DNA of 6,385 nucleotides from NCBI GenBank assembly GCA_934162255.1, contig CAKPIG010000019.1:1-6385 (forward strand), written 5' to 3'. The position numbers and the translations under genes are program-made. The DNA comes from an uncultured Clostridia bacterium (GTDB lineage: Bacteria > Bacillota > Clostridia > TANB77 > CAG-508). This document shows, in pieces, positions 1-6,138 of this stretch. Positions within the stretch are counted from its first letter, which is position 1. Each line of letters begins with the position of its first letter. A model generated the notes under the pieces. That model ran no database searches, was not told the origin of the DNA, and worked only from the letters and a program-made list of their open reading frames with translations.

Positions 1-1869
1 GATGCACAAAAACAAATAACAAATGTTGCAACAGCAGGTACAACACCAAGTAATCCAGTACCAGTAACACCAGAAAATAAATTTGGATATAGAGTAGAAT
101 ATTACTATGAAAATGATGAGCAAAATGTACAAGGAGCAGTTAATGTAGATGGAAAAGTATTTGTTCTTAATGAAAATGAAACTATATATAGTAGTGAAGA
201 TGTTAAGTTTGGAGATATAATAACAGATTATGATGACAAAACAATTACAGGATATGAATTCTATAAGGTAACACCAACAAATACTGCAGACCCAACAAAA
301 TCAGCATTAGTTATTACAGCTAATGAAGAAAACAATGTAATAAAAGTTTACTATGTTAAAAAGACATATACTTATAAAGTAGAACATTATATTCAAAACT
401 TAGATGGTACATGGCCAAATGAACCAGAAGATACAGATACAATAAATAATGTTAAATATGGTGATATTGCAAGATATGAAGAAAATTCATATACAGGATT
501 TACTTTTGATGATACATTAACAAAACCAGAAAATGGAATTAAAGATGTAAATGGTAATATAATAGTACCTGATAATAATAATTTAGTAATAAAATTATAT
601 TATACAAGAAATAAATATCAATATGTAGTAAATTATTTGAAATTAGGAACAACTGAAGTGTTACATGAACAAAAAGTAGAAAGCGATATACCATTTGGAA
701 CAGTTATAACAAGTTCTAATGAAATAATTGATATAAAAGGATATAATTACCATCATGTAAATCCAGATAACATAACAATAGCAACAGAAGGTAATGTTAT
801 AAATATTTATTATACTGAAAATATAAGAACAGCACAAATAGTTGAAAAATCTACAACAATAAGAAAAACAAACTTAGTTTTAGTATTAGATTTATCATCA
901 AGTATGGAAGATGGAACTACAAGGTTAAGGGATGCTAAAACTGCAGCTAATAAATTTATAGACCAAATATATAATAATAAAAATATATCAGGAATAAATA
1001 TAAAAGTAGTAACATTCAATACAAGAAATCCAATTCTAGAAGAATGTTCAAATGAAGACCACTATGAGAGATTGGGATTTGGTTTTGTAAGACATAAATC
1101 AAATGGCGACAGTGATGAATATGATGGTTGCGTAAGAATTAATGGTAGATGGTATAAAACAGCTGACTATTCTGGAACACAGGTATTATCAACAACATTA
1201 GACAATAATACTGCAACAAATTATAAGGAGGCACAAAAATTAAAAGGTGCAATAAGTAACATATATATTCCAGAACAATATAAAAAAGGAGGTTATGGAA
1301 CTCATATATATGCAGCATTACAAGAAGCAAATACACAAATAAATAATCTAAAACAAGAATATGCAAATAATGATAATGTGGTAGTATTTTTAGGTGATGG
1401 AATGCCAACAGGAATAGATCATTCTGGATATGGTGATAATTCGATTGCAAATATACAATCTGCTGCTAGCACATTAAAAAGTAATGCAGTAGTATACTGT
1501 ATAAGATTGGGAGATGAAGCACAGAATTCAACAGTATTTGGAGATATTGCAACAAGTTCAGATAAAATAATAGATGCAAATAACGAAGGAGAATTAATTG
1601 CTGGATTTAAAGCAATAACATCAAAAGAAAACACAAGAAATGATACAGCAAATAGTTCAAATGGAATTATTACTATAGAAGCAGATTTAGATACAACAAA
1701 ACCTATAGAAGTAACGAAACCTGATGGAACTACAGTAACATATAATTCAGTTGAAGAATTAAATGCAAGTGGATTTATAAGCTATAATACAGCAAATAAA
1801 ACATTTACATGGAATGTACTAAATTACCCAAATAACATTACATTAAATATTAGTTATTCAGTTAATTAA
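1..1869 (+). CDS. MucBP-repeat / von Willebrand factor A domain surface protein (5' partial)
   Basis: Frame 1 is open from the first base, so this is the last 622 residues of a longer protein whose start is outside the window. Seen in order: a Pro/Thr-rich linker (residues about 10-26); three tandem MucBP-like repeats (about 29-121, 123-203 and 206-274); a VWA domain (about 288-540); and a C-terminal beta-rich tail (about 543-622). The VWA metal-ion-dependent adhesion site is intact: DxSxS at D297, S299 and S301, the distal Thr at T434 (GYGTHIY), and the Asp at D466 (FLGDGMP). VWA domains of this kind bind protein ligands through a divalent metal, and MucBP repeats occur in mucin-binding and other surface adhesins, so extracellular adhesion is the inferred role. 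There is no LPxTG motif, C-terminal membrane helix or positive tail, so any anchor must be N-terminal or non-covalent. A stretch around residues 349-390 carries two cysteines (C349, C377). The domains are clear; the ligand is unknown. Confidence 0.88.
   Translation, partial: DAQKQITNVATAGTTPSNPVPVTPENKFGYRVEYYYENDEQNVQGAVNVDGKVFVLNENETIYSSEDVKFGDIITDYDDKTITGYEFYKVTPTNTADPTKSALVITANEENNVIKVYYVKKTYTYKVEHYIQNLDGTWPNEPEDTDTINNVKYGDIARYEENSYTGFTFDDTLTKPENGIKDVNGNIIVPDNNNLVIKLYYTRNKYQYVVNYLKLGTTEVLHEQKVESDIPFGTVITSSNEIIDIKGYNYHHVNPDNITIATEGNVINIYYTENIRTAQIVEKSTTIRKTNLVLVLDLSSSMEDGTTRLRDAKTAANKFIDQIYNNKNISGINIKVVTFNTRNPILEECSNEDHYERLGFGFVRHKSNGDSDEYDGCVRINGRWYKTADYSGTQVLSTTLDNNTATNYKEAQKLKGAISNIYIPEQYKKGGYGTHIYAALQEANTQINNLKQEYANNDNVVVFLGDGMPTGIDHSGYGDNSIANIQSAASTLKSNAVVYCIRLGDEAQNSTVFGDIATSSDKIIDANNEGELIAGFKAITSKENTRNDTANSSNGIITIEADLDTTKPIEVTKPDGTTVTYNSVEELNASGFISYNTANKTFTWNVLNYPNNITLNISYSVN
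85..822 (+). repeat. Three tandem MucBP-like repeats (protein-level)
   Basis: Each unit of about 70-95 residues begins with a Y-x-V-x-Y-type strand (YRVEYYYEN, YKVEHYIQN, YVVNYLKLG). A middle GD-I or G-T-V-I strand and a G-Y/F motif follow (GYEFY, GFTFDD, GYNYHH). Each unit closes with a strand of the form N-x-V/I-I-x-x-YY (NVIKVYYVK, NLVIKLYYT, NVINIYYTE). This spacing and the closing YY strand fit the MucBP/beta-grasp-like repeats of Gram-positive surface proteins. The copies have diverged too far in DNA to be recent duplications. More copies may lie upstream of the window. Assignment to MucBP rather than a related beta-repeat family rests on reading the motifs, not on a profile search. Confidence 0.65.
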
Positions 1870-1883
1870 TTTATAAATATAGT

Positions 1884-1923
1884 AAGTGATAGTCACACAA
1901 AAGTATAAGTGTGACTATTACTT
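1884..1923 (+). terminator. Probable intrinsic terminator of the VWA-protein gene
   Basis: A 15-bp stem (1884-1898 with 1909-1923, one G-U pair) encloses a 10-nt loop, beginning 15 bases after the VWA stop codon. The downstream arm ends in TT and is followed by only two more T residues, so the U tract is short. The position and stem length still make transcript termination the best reading. Confidence 0.65.
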
Positions 1924-1927
1924 TTGA

Positions 1928-2125
1928 AAAATAATACATACTTTTAAAGAAAATGTATTAAATGAAATAGATATGATTGAAAAATATGCATCAAAAGAAG
2001 GTTATTACAAAAATATTGAACTTATAAAAAATAATGACGAAAAGATGATGATATATTATAAAAAGAGTAAAATAAAAGATGAAGTTTATGTAAAAGCTCC
2101 ATCTCTTATTTTTATTAATAAGTGA
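1928..2125 (+). pseudogene. Orphan 65-codon open frame, probable gene remnant
   Basis: After a TGA at 1925-1927 this frame stays open for 65 codons, to the TGA at 2123-2125. That is long for such A/T-rich DNA. The translation looks protein-like: it is charged and Lys/Glu/Ile/Tyr-rich, with internal stretches such as MIEKYASKEGYYKN and DEVYVKAPSLIFINK. The only ATG near its beginning is at 1973 (50 residues), with no Shine-Dalgarno sequence ahead of it. The 3' end runs 11 bases into the convergent tmcAL gene and covers the tmcAL terminator. I do not recognise the family. The most economical reading is the 3' remnant of a gene that lost its start; a small expressed protein is possible but unsupported. 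Nothing else of note was seen in the 1870-2114 gap apart from the hairpins listed. Confidence 0.3.
2069..2112 (-). terminator. Intrinsic terminator of tmcAL
   Basis: Read on the minus strand, a hairpin begins two bases after the tmcAL stop codon. Arms 2112-2097 and 2084-2069 pair over 16 positions, two of them G-U, around a 12-nt loop. The distal arm runs into a U-rich sequence (CTTTTATTTT). On the plus strand the same two positions become A-C mismatches, so the fold is tuned to the tmcAL transcript, although the plus-strand side also ends in a T-rich run. Confidence 0.7.
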
Positions 2126-3353
2126 TCAATTTTTCAGTAAAATCTAAATTTGCTTTAGACTCATATTCATATCCTAAAGTATAAACATTAGTTGCCCAAA
2201 TATCTTTTTCGATCATCATCCTTAAATTTTTGTTAGGATTTTTATCTAGAAATTTTTTGGGAGAAGTCACTATTTCTAATTTTGGATTTCTATTAGAAAT
2301 TTCACTTATTAAATCTCTACCCTTATCATTAAAACCTAATACTCTAATATAAGGCAAAGTTGATTTTGAAGTGTGCATTTCTTTTTTTGTTATACCTAAA
2401 ATTGAATAAAGTAAAATCCTCTGAATTCTAGTTTTTGTATATCTTTTAGAATCTATTATAGACAAAAGTTCAACAATACTATTACAATTATTTGCAGCAG
2501 ATTTTATAGAATATTCAAGTCCCTCAGAGACATCTGGCAAATTAGAAATTTCATCAATAGACATCTTTCTTAAAGAATAAATTATTTCTTTATCAAAAGT
2601 AGATAAGCCCTTTACTATATTCCCCTTTTTTATATCTTCAGTTAAAATTTCAAAAGATTCAAAAGGCATAACCTTTGACAATGAATCAAAAGTTTTCAAA
2701 ACACAGGCATTTCTGATAGCAGAACCACTTGCATATTTTGAAGATAGAGAAATTTTATTTTCATTGTGCATAGAACCCTGTCTTTTTATAGAAACAGGAA
2801 CAATAGTACTTTGAATCTTTTTTAGGGCTTTTAAATATTCAATACCTAAAATATTATTAGGAAAATTTAAAATATTAGCGAACCTACGAACATTGTTCAA
2901 ATACATCATTAGAGCTTTTTCACGAGCTTTAGGAAAAGATATTCCTTTAGAAAGTTCATGAGAAAGCATCGTTTTATAATCAGAAGGTTCTTTGCATAGA
3001 ACATTAGCGATATCATCTAAACAGGAAATGTCATCGCATTCACTTCCAAAAGATAGATAATCAACAATATTCAAAGAATCTAAAATTTTAACAGCGCCAT
3101 CTGCAAAATTTTCAGCACTAGAAATTGAATATAAAGTAGGCAATTCTATAACTAAATCAATACCATTTTCAATTGCCATTCTAGTTTTTGACCATTTATT
3201 AACAATTGAAACATCGCCTCTTTGAGTAAAATTACCAGTTATTATTGCAATAGAATAATCTGAATTTGTTAATTTTTTTGATTCATTTAAATGATATAAA
3301 TGACCATTATGAAAAGGATTATATTCAGATATAATTCCTAGTACATTAGACAT
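2115..3353 (-). CDS. tmcAL: tRNA(Met) cytidine acetate ligase TmcAL (YlbM family)
   Basis: The 412-residue protein is typical in length for the family. TmcAL uses ATP and acetate to form N4-acetylcytidine at the wobble C34 of elongator tRNA-Met in the cytoplasm, aiding accurate AUG decoding. Seen in the sequence: the nucleotidyltransferase HxGH motif in EYNPFHNGH (residues 10-18); the family signature TGNFTQRGD (39-47), then KWSKTRMA and GIDLVIELP (64-72); SISSAENFADGAVK (76-89); NNILGIEYLKAL (166-177); and the second nucleotide-binding motif SKYASGSAIR (205-214). The ATG start is fixed by a perfect AGGAGG at 3360-3365, six bases upstream on the minus strand. It is transcribed alone, divergently from rnhA, and has its own terminator just past the stop. 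No key motif is missing. Older annotations often call such genes 'nucleotidyltransferase' or 'UPF0348'. Confidence 0.95.
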   Translation of the reverse strand: MSNVLGIISEYNPFHNGHLYHLNESKKLTNSDYSIAIITGNFTQRGDVSIVNKWSKTRMAIENGIDLVIELPTLYSISSAENFADGAVKILDSLNIVDYLSFGSECDDISCLDDIANVLCKEPSDYKTMLSHELSKGISFPKAREKALMMYLNNVRRFANILNFPNNILGIEYLKALKKIQSTIVPVSIKRQGSMHNENKISLSSKYASGSAIRNACVLKTFDSLSKVMPFESFEILTEDIKKGNIVKGLSTFDKEIIYSLRKMSIDEISNLPDVSEGLEYSIKSAANNCNSIVELLSIIDSKRYTKTRIQRILLYSILGITKKEMHTSKSTLPYIRVLGFNDKGRDLISEISNRNPKLEIVTSPKKFLDKNPNKNLRMMIEKDIWATNVYTLGYEYESKANLDFTEKLITY

Positions 3354-3372
3354 ATAAAACCTCCTAAAAACA

Positions 3373-3401
3373 TTGAATTATTAAAAAAATATTGATATAA
3401 T
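3373..3401 (+). promoter_or_regulatory. Sigma-A promoter of rnhA
   Basis: TTGAAT (3373-3378) is followed, after an optimal 17-bp spacer, by a perfect TATAAT (3396-3401). Transcription would begin near 3408, giving a leader of about 65 nt before the rnhA start. The spacing and perfect -10 set it apart from the A/T background. Confidence 0.7.
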
Positions 3402-3419
3402 CTTATCACAAAATGTAAA
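3392..3419 (-). promoter_or_regulatory. Candidate sigma-A promoter for tmcAL
   Basis: On the minus strand, TTTACA (3419-3414, one mismatch to the -35 consensus) lies 16 bases ahead of TATCAA (3397-3392). An alternative in the same tract is TTGTTT-16-TAAGAT. Both overlap the rnhA promoter on the other strand. The region is so A/T-rich that the choice is uncertain. Confidence 0.3.
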
Positions 3420-3462
3420 AAAAACAAATAGTTTAAAAACAAAAAAATAAAAATATAAAAAA

Positions 3463-3468
3463 TGGAGG
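3463..3468 (+). promoter_or_regulatory. Ribosome binding site that decides the rnhA start
   Basis: TGGAGG lies five bases ahead of the ATG at 3474. The first in-frame ATG (3462-3464) overlaps this site and has no Shine-Dalgarno sequence of its own, so translation should begin at 3474. Confidence 0.8.
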
Positions 3469-3473
3469 CGCAA

Positions 3474-3920
3474 ATGAAGGAGAAAATTGTAATATATACA
3501 GATGGAGCATGTTCTGGAAATCCTGGACCAGGCGGATGGGGAGCAATATTAATGTATAAAGGAACAGAAAAAGAAATATCAGGAGGAAAAGAAAATACTA
3601 CAAATAATATTATGGAAATAACAGCAGTAATAGAAGCTCTAAAATGTCTAAAATTTGAATGTGATGTTCAAGTTTATAGTGACAGTGCATATGTTGTAAA
3701 TGGATTTAAGCAAGGCTGGATTTATAATTGGATAAAAAAAGGGTGGAAAACTGCAGATGGAAAAGAAGTAAAAAATAAGGAATTATGGCAAGAACTATAT
3801 AGTTTAACACAAAGACACAAAGTTGAATTCATAAAAGTAAAAGGACATGCAGATAATGAATTTAATAATAGATGTGATGAAATGGCAAGAAATGCAATAA
3901 CAAATTTAAAAAATGTATAA
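3474..3920 (+). CDS. rnhA: Ribonuclease HI
   Basis: This 148-residue cytoplasmic endonuclease cleaves the RNA strand of RNA:DNA hybrids, acting on R-loops and Okazaki primers. With the start at 3474, three catalytic carboxylates have the same numbers as in the E. coli enzyme: D10 (YTDGACSGNPGPGG), E48 (NNIMEITAV) and D70 (VYSDSAYVV). The conserved His is H125 (VKGHADN) and the fourth carboxylate is D135 (NRCDEMAR). The W-rich, lysine-rich segment at about 81-105 (GWIYNWIKKGWK and the following KNKELW) is the 'basic protrusion' handle of E. coli-type RNase HI, and there is no N-terminal hybrid-binding domain. The length matches single-domain bacterial enzymes. sleB follows 51 bp downstream with no clear terminator between them, so read-through is likely. 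The longer 152-residue version starting at 3462 is disfavoured because its ATG lies within the ribosome binding site. Confidence 0.96.
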   Translation: MKEKIVIYTDGACSGNPGPGGWGAILMYKGTEKEISGGKENTTNNIMEITAVIEALKCLKFECDVQVYSDSAYVVNGFKQGWIYNWIKKGWKTADGKEVKNKELWQELYSLTQRHKVEFIKVKGHADNEFNNRCDEMARNAITNLKNV

Positions 3921-3943
3921 AATAATCCCAATTGCACAAAATA
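3915..3943 (+). promoter_or_regulatory. Weak candidate sigma-G promoter ahead of sleB
   Basis: GTATA (3915-3919) and CAAAATA (3937-3943) are 17 bp apart. The B. subtilis sigma-G consensus is close to G-H-A-T-R, about 18 bp, then C-A-T-n-n-T-A, so one consensus base is wrong and the spacer is one short. It would start transcription near 3950, just ahead of the sleB ribosome binding site. sleB is a sigma-G gene in B. subtilis. A chance match is quite possible in such A/T-rich DNA. Confidence 0.3.
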
Positions 3944-3960
3944 ATGTAAATAATGTGCAA
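3932..3960 (+). repeat. Short inverted repeat between rnhA and sleB
   Basis: TTGCACA (3932-3938) and TGTGCAA (3954-3960) are exact reverse complements separated by 15 bases. No T-run follows, so it is not a normal terminator. It sits directly before the sleB ribosome binding site and could be an operator, an mRNA hairpin or chance. Confidence 0.45.
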
Positions 3961-3971
3961 AGGGTGATAAA

Positions 3972-4652
3972 ATGAAAAAAAATATATATGGATGTTTAAT
4001 AATAATAGCATTAATAAGTATGCTAATAGTATCTTTATTAGCTTCAAACAATACAGTCGAAGCACTATCAAAGTATGGATCTAGAGGTAGTGAAGTAAGA
4101 ACAATACAAGAAAAATTAAAAAGATGGGGATATTATAATGGTAGTGTAGATGGAATTTATGGAAGTCAAACAGTATCTGCTGTAAAAAAATTTCAACAAA
4201 AAAATGGACTGACTGTAGATGGTATAGCAGGAAAAAACACATTAAAGGCTATGGGAATAATGCAAAGTTCAACATCAAGTAGTGGAACATCATCAAGTAA
4301 TTCTTCAAATGTTAATTTATTGGCTAGAGCAATTTATGGTGAAGCGAGAGGAGAACCATATGTTGGGCAAGTTGCAGTTGGAGCTGTTATAATGAATAGG
4401 GTAAAAAGCAGTAGTTTTCCAAATACAATATCAGGAGTAATATATCAAAGTGGGGCATTTGATGCAGTATCAGATGGTCAAATAAATATGAATCCAGATA
4501 GTACTGCAAAGAAAGCAGCACAAGATGCTCTAAATGGATGGGATCCATCATATGGAGCAATTTACTATTTTAATCCAAGTACTGCAACAAATAAATGGAT
4601 TTGGTCTAGACCAATGACTGTTACAATAGGAAAACATAGATTTTGTAAATAA
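3972..4652 (+). CDS. sleB: Spore cortex-lytic enzyme SleB (peptidoglycan-binding plus Hydrolase_2 domains)
   Basis: This 226-residue exported hydrolase would act on spore cortex peptidoglycan at germination; SleB proteins are lytic transglycosylases acting on muramic-lactam cortex. Seen in order: a signal peptide (KK, then a hydrophobic stretch to about residue 24, likely cleaved after VEA at 31); a PG_binding_1 domain (about 35-95, with VDGIYGSQTVSAVKKFQ and VDGIAGKNTLKAMG); a Ser-rich linker (98-113); and a SleB/CwlJ Hydrolase_2 domain (115-226). The last holds the expected catalytic Glu, E124, in IYGEARGEP, then GQVAVGAVIMNRV and the family C-terminal signature AIYYFNPSTATNKWIWSRP with IGKH. 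It is shorter than B. subtilis SleB (about 305 residues), mainly in the N-terminal half and linker. The start is supported by AGGGTGAT at 3961-3968. No ypeB partner follows; the next gene is convergent murC. A role in vegetative wall turnover cannot be excluded, since Clostridia can carry several Hydrolase_2 proteins. Confidence 0.9.
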   Translation: MKKNIYGCLIIIALISMLIVSLLASNNTVEALSKYGSRGSEVRTIQEKLKRWGYYNGSVDGIYGSQTVSAVKKFQQKNGLTVDGIAGKNTLKAMGIMQSSTSSSGTSSSNSSNVNLLARAIYGEARGEPYVGQVAVGAVIMNRVKSSSFPNTISGVIYQSGAFDAVSDGQINMNPDSTAKKAAQDALNGWDPSYGAIYYFNPSTATNKWIWSRPMTVTIGKHRFCK

Positions 4653-4688
4653 TTTGACAAATCTAAAAATATTGTTTTAGTATAATTC

Positions 4689-4721
4689 AAAACAGAGTGT
4701 ACCAAAATACACTCTGTTTTT
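4689..4721. terminator. Bidirectional intrinsic terminator between sleB and murC
   Basis: A perfect 13-bp stem (4689-4701 with 4708-4720) encloses a 6-base loop. Five T residues (4717-4721) end it on the plus strand and four on the minus strand (complement of 4692-4689). It lies 36 bp past the sleB stop and 5 bp past the murC stop, so it can end both convergent transcripts. Confidence 0.9.
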
Positions 4722-4725
4722 GTAA

Positions 4726-6105
4726 CTATTCAACAATCATAGGTCCAATATTAGTAACTGTTCCAGCACCTAATGTAAGAACGATATCATTTTCTTTTAC
4801 ATTTCTCTTTAAATATTTTGCACAATCTTCCAATTCAGGAATATATATAGCATTTTTTCCTAGTTTAATTATTTTATCAACTAAATCCTTTGAAGAAATA
4901 TTATAAGTATTAGTTTCTCTTGCCGCATAAATATCAGTAACAATAATATTATCAAAACTTAATAATGCATTTGCAAAATCATCTAATAAATTGAAAGTTC
5001 TACTATAAGTATGTGGTTGAAAAACAACCCAAGATTTATTAAATTTTTTATTTTTTAATGCTTTTGCTGTTGCAGAAATTTCTGTAGGATGGTGACCATA
5101 GTCGTCATAAACTCTAGCACCATTTAAAGTACCTTTAAATTCAAATCTTCTATCAGCACCTTTAAATTTAGATAGTGAAATTTTTATAGCATCTTTAGAA
5201 ATACTATATGAATCACATAGAGCTATACAAGCTAGGGAATTTAAAACATTATGTCTTCCAGGAATTGAAAGCTTAATATGCTCATAAAATTCATTATATT
5301 TATAAACATCAAATTCAGGGCAACCATCTTCATCAAAAGTTATATTTTTAGCTGAAAAATCAACATCCTCATTTTCAATTCCATATTTAATAGCTTTTGC
5401 TTTTGTATATGTAGGTAAATCTAAGCAATTTAAATCATCAGCATTAATAACTAAAAGTCCATCATCTGGAAGAAGTTTTACATATTTTACAAAAGCTTTT
5501 TTAATATTTTCAAGATTTTTATAATAATCTAAATGGTCATTGTCAATATTTAATATTATTTCTGATTTTGGGCTAAACTTTAAGAAACTCTCAACATATT
5601 CACAAGCTTCAATAATAAAATCTTCACTATTACCAACTCTGTAATTACCATTAAGTTCTTTGATTAAAGCACCAACTTGTATACTTGGATCTTTAAGAGC
5701 CTCTATAAAACATAGAGAAACAAGTGAAGTTGTTGTTGTCTTTCCATGCGTTCCTGAAATTGCAATAGTATTTTTATAACATCTAGTAAGTTCACCAAGA
5801 AAATCAGATCTCTCTATAACAGGAATTCCAAGCTCTTTTGCATGAACAAGTTCAACATTATCTTTAGAAATTGCAGCAGTATAAACAACACAATCACTGC
5901 CAATAACATTTTCAGGTCTATGACCTATGAAAACTTTAATACCATTATTCTCTAATGTATGTAGAATATCAGAATCAACATTATTACTTCCTGAAACATT
6001 AAAGCCCCAATTAACAAGGATTTCAGCAATACCACTCATACTAACTCCGCCGATTCCAATCATATGTATATTTTTATATTTTTTTATGCTATCAATATTT
6101 GGCAT
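4726..6105 (-). CDS. murC: UDP-N-acetylmuramate--L-alanine ligase
   Basis: The 459-residue cytoplasmic Mur ligase (EC 6.3.2.8) joins L-Ala to UDP-MurNAc with ATP, the first amino-acid addition in peptidoglycan precursor synthesis. Seen in order: the N-terminal UDP-binding fold with HMIGIGGVSMSGIAE (residues 14-28); the ATP P-loop SGTHGKTTTT (117-126); the central-domain motif EACEYVESFL (166-175); the conserved NIDNDHLDYY (186-195); PGRHNVLNSLA (282-292); and the C-terminal DDYGHHPTEI (334-343), FQPHTYSRT (362-370) and LGAGTV. All these regions are present and the length is normal. The start is taken as the ATG at 6105-6103, because GAGGAG at 6119-6114 is 8 bases upstream. The GTG at 6114, which would add three residues, shares its first base with that site. 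murC is transcribed away from spoVG; a murC/spoVG/glmU neighbourhood is familiar in Clostridia. Confidence 0.97.
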   Translation of the reverse strand: MPNIDSIKKYKNIHMIGIGGVSMSGIAEILVNWGFNVSGSNNVDSDILHTLENNGIKVFIGHRPENVIGSDCVVYTAAISKDNVELVHAKELGIPVIERSDFLGELTRCYKNTIAISGTHGKTTTTSLVSLCFIEALKDPSIQVGALIKELNGNYRVGNSEDFIIEACEYVESFLKFSPKSEIILNIDNDHLDYYKNLENIKKAFVKYVKLLPDDGLLVINADDLNCLDLPTYTKAKAIKYGIENEDVDFSAKNITFDEDGCPEFDVYKYNEFYEHIKLSIPGRHNVLNSLACIALCDSYSISKDAIKISLSKFKGADRRFEFKGTLNGARVYDDYGHHPTEISATAKALKNKKFNKSWVVFQPHTYSRTFNLLDDFANALLSFDNIIVTDIYAARETNTYNISSKDLVDKIIKLGKNAIYIPELEDCAKYLKRNVKENDIVLTLGAGTVTNIGPMIVE

Positions 6106-6113
6106 TATAAACA

Positions 6114-6119
6114 CTCCTC
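6114..6119 (-). promoter_or_regulatory. Ribosome binding site that decides the murC start
   Basis: GAGGAG on the minus strand lies 8 bases before the ATG at 6105-6103. It overlaps the first base of the upstream in-frame GTG (6114-6112), so it cannot serve that codon. Confidence 0.8.
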
Positions 6120-6138
6120 AATAAAATTTATAGATATA

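Noticed and set aside
637..639. TTG as the start of a 410-residue VWA protein
   Set aside because: The same frame is open back to base 1 and encodes continuous MucBP-like repeats. The TTG lies inside the third repeat and has no ribosome binding site.
85..822. Recent DNA tandem duplication or mobile-element repeats
   Set aside because: The repeats are recognisable only as protein motifs; no long DNA identity, target-site duplication or terminal inverted repeat is visible.
810..1634. Minus-strand open frames of 69-103 codons inside the VWA gene
   Set aside because: They lie opposite a clear coding frame, have low-complexity hydrophobic translations and no ribosome binding site. They are shadows of A/T-rich coding sequence.
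1932..1960. Eight-base inverted repeat (TAATACAT / ATGTATTA) followed by T's on the minus strand, as a tmcAL terminator
   Set aside because: The stem is short and almost all A/T, and a much stronger hairpin (2069-2112) already lies directly after the tmcAL stop. At most it is a back-up.
3722..4071. Minus-strand frames of 109 and 69 codons overlapping rnhA and sleB
   Set aside because: Both are antisense to well-identified genes, have no start signal, and read as hydrophobic low-complexity sequence.
4697..4906. Plus-strand 69-codon frame starting in the terminator
   Set aside because: It is antisense to the murC 3' end, starts inside the hairpin, and has no ribosome binding site.
5927..6124. 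Plus-strand 65-codon frame over the murC 5' end
   Set aside because: It is the reverse complement of conserved MurC sequence and has no start signal.
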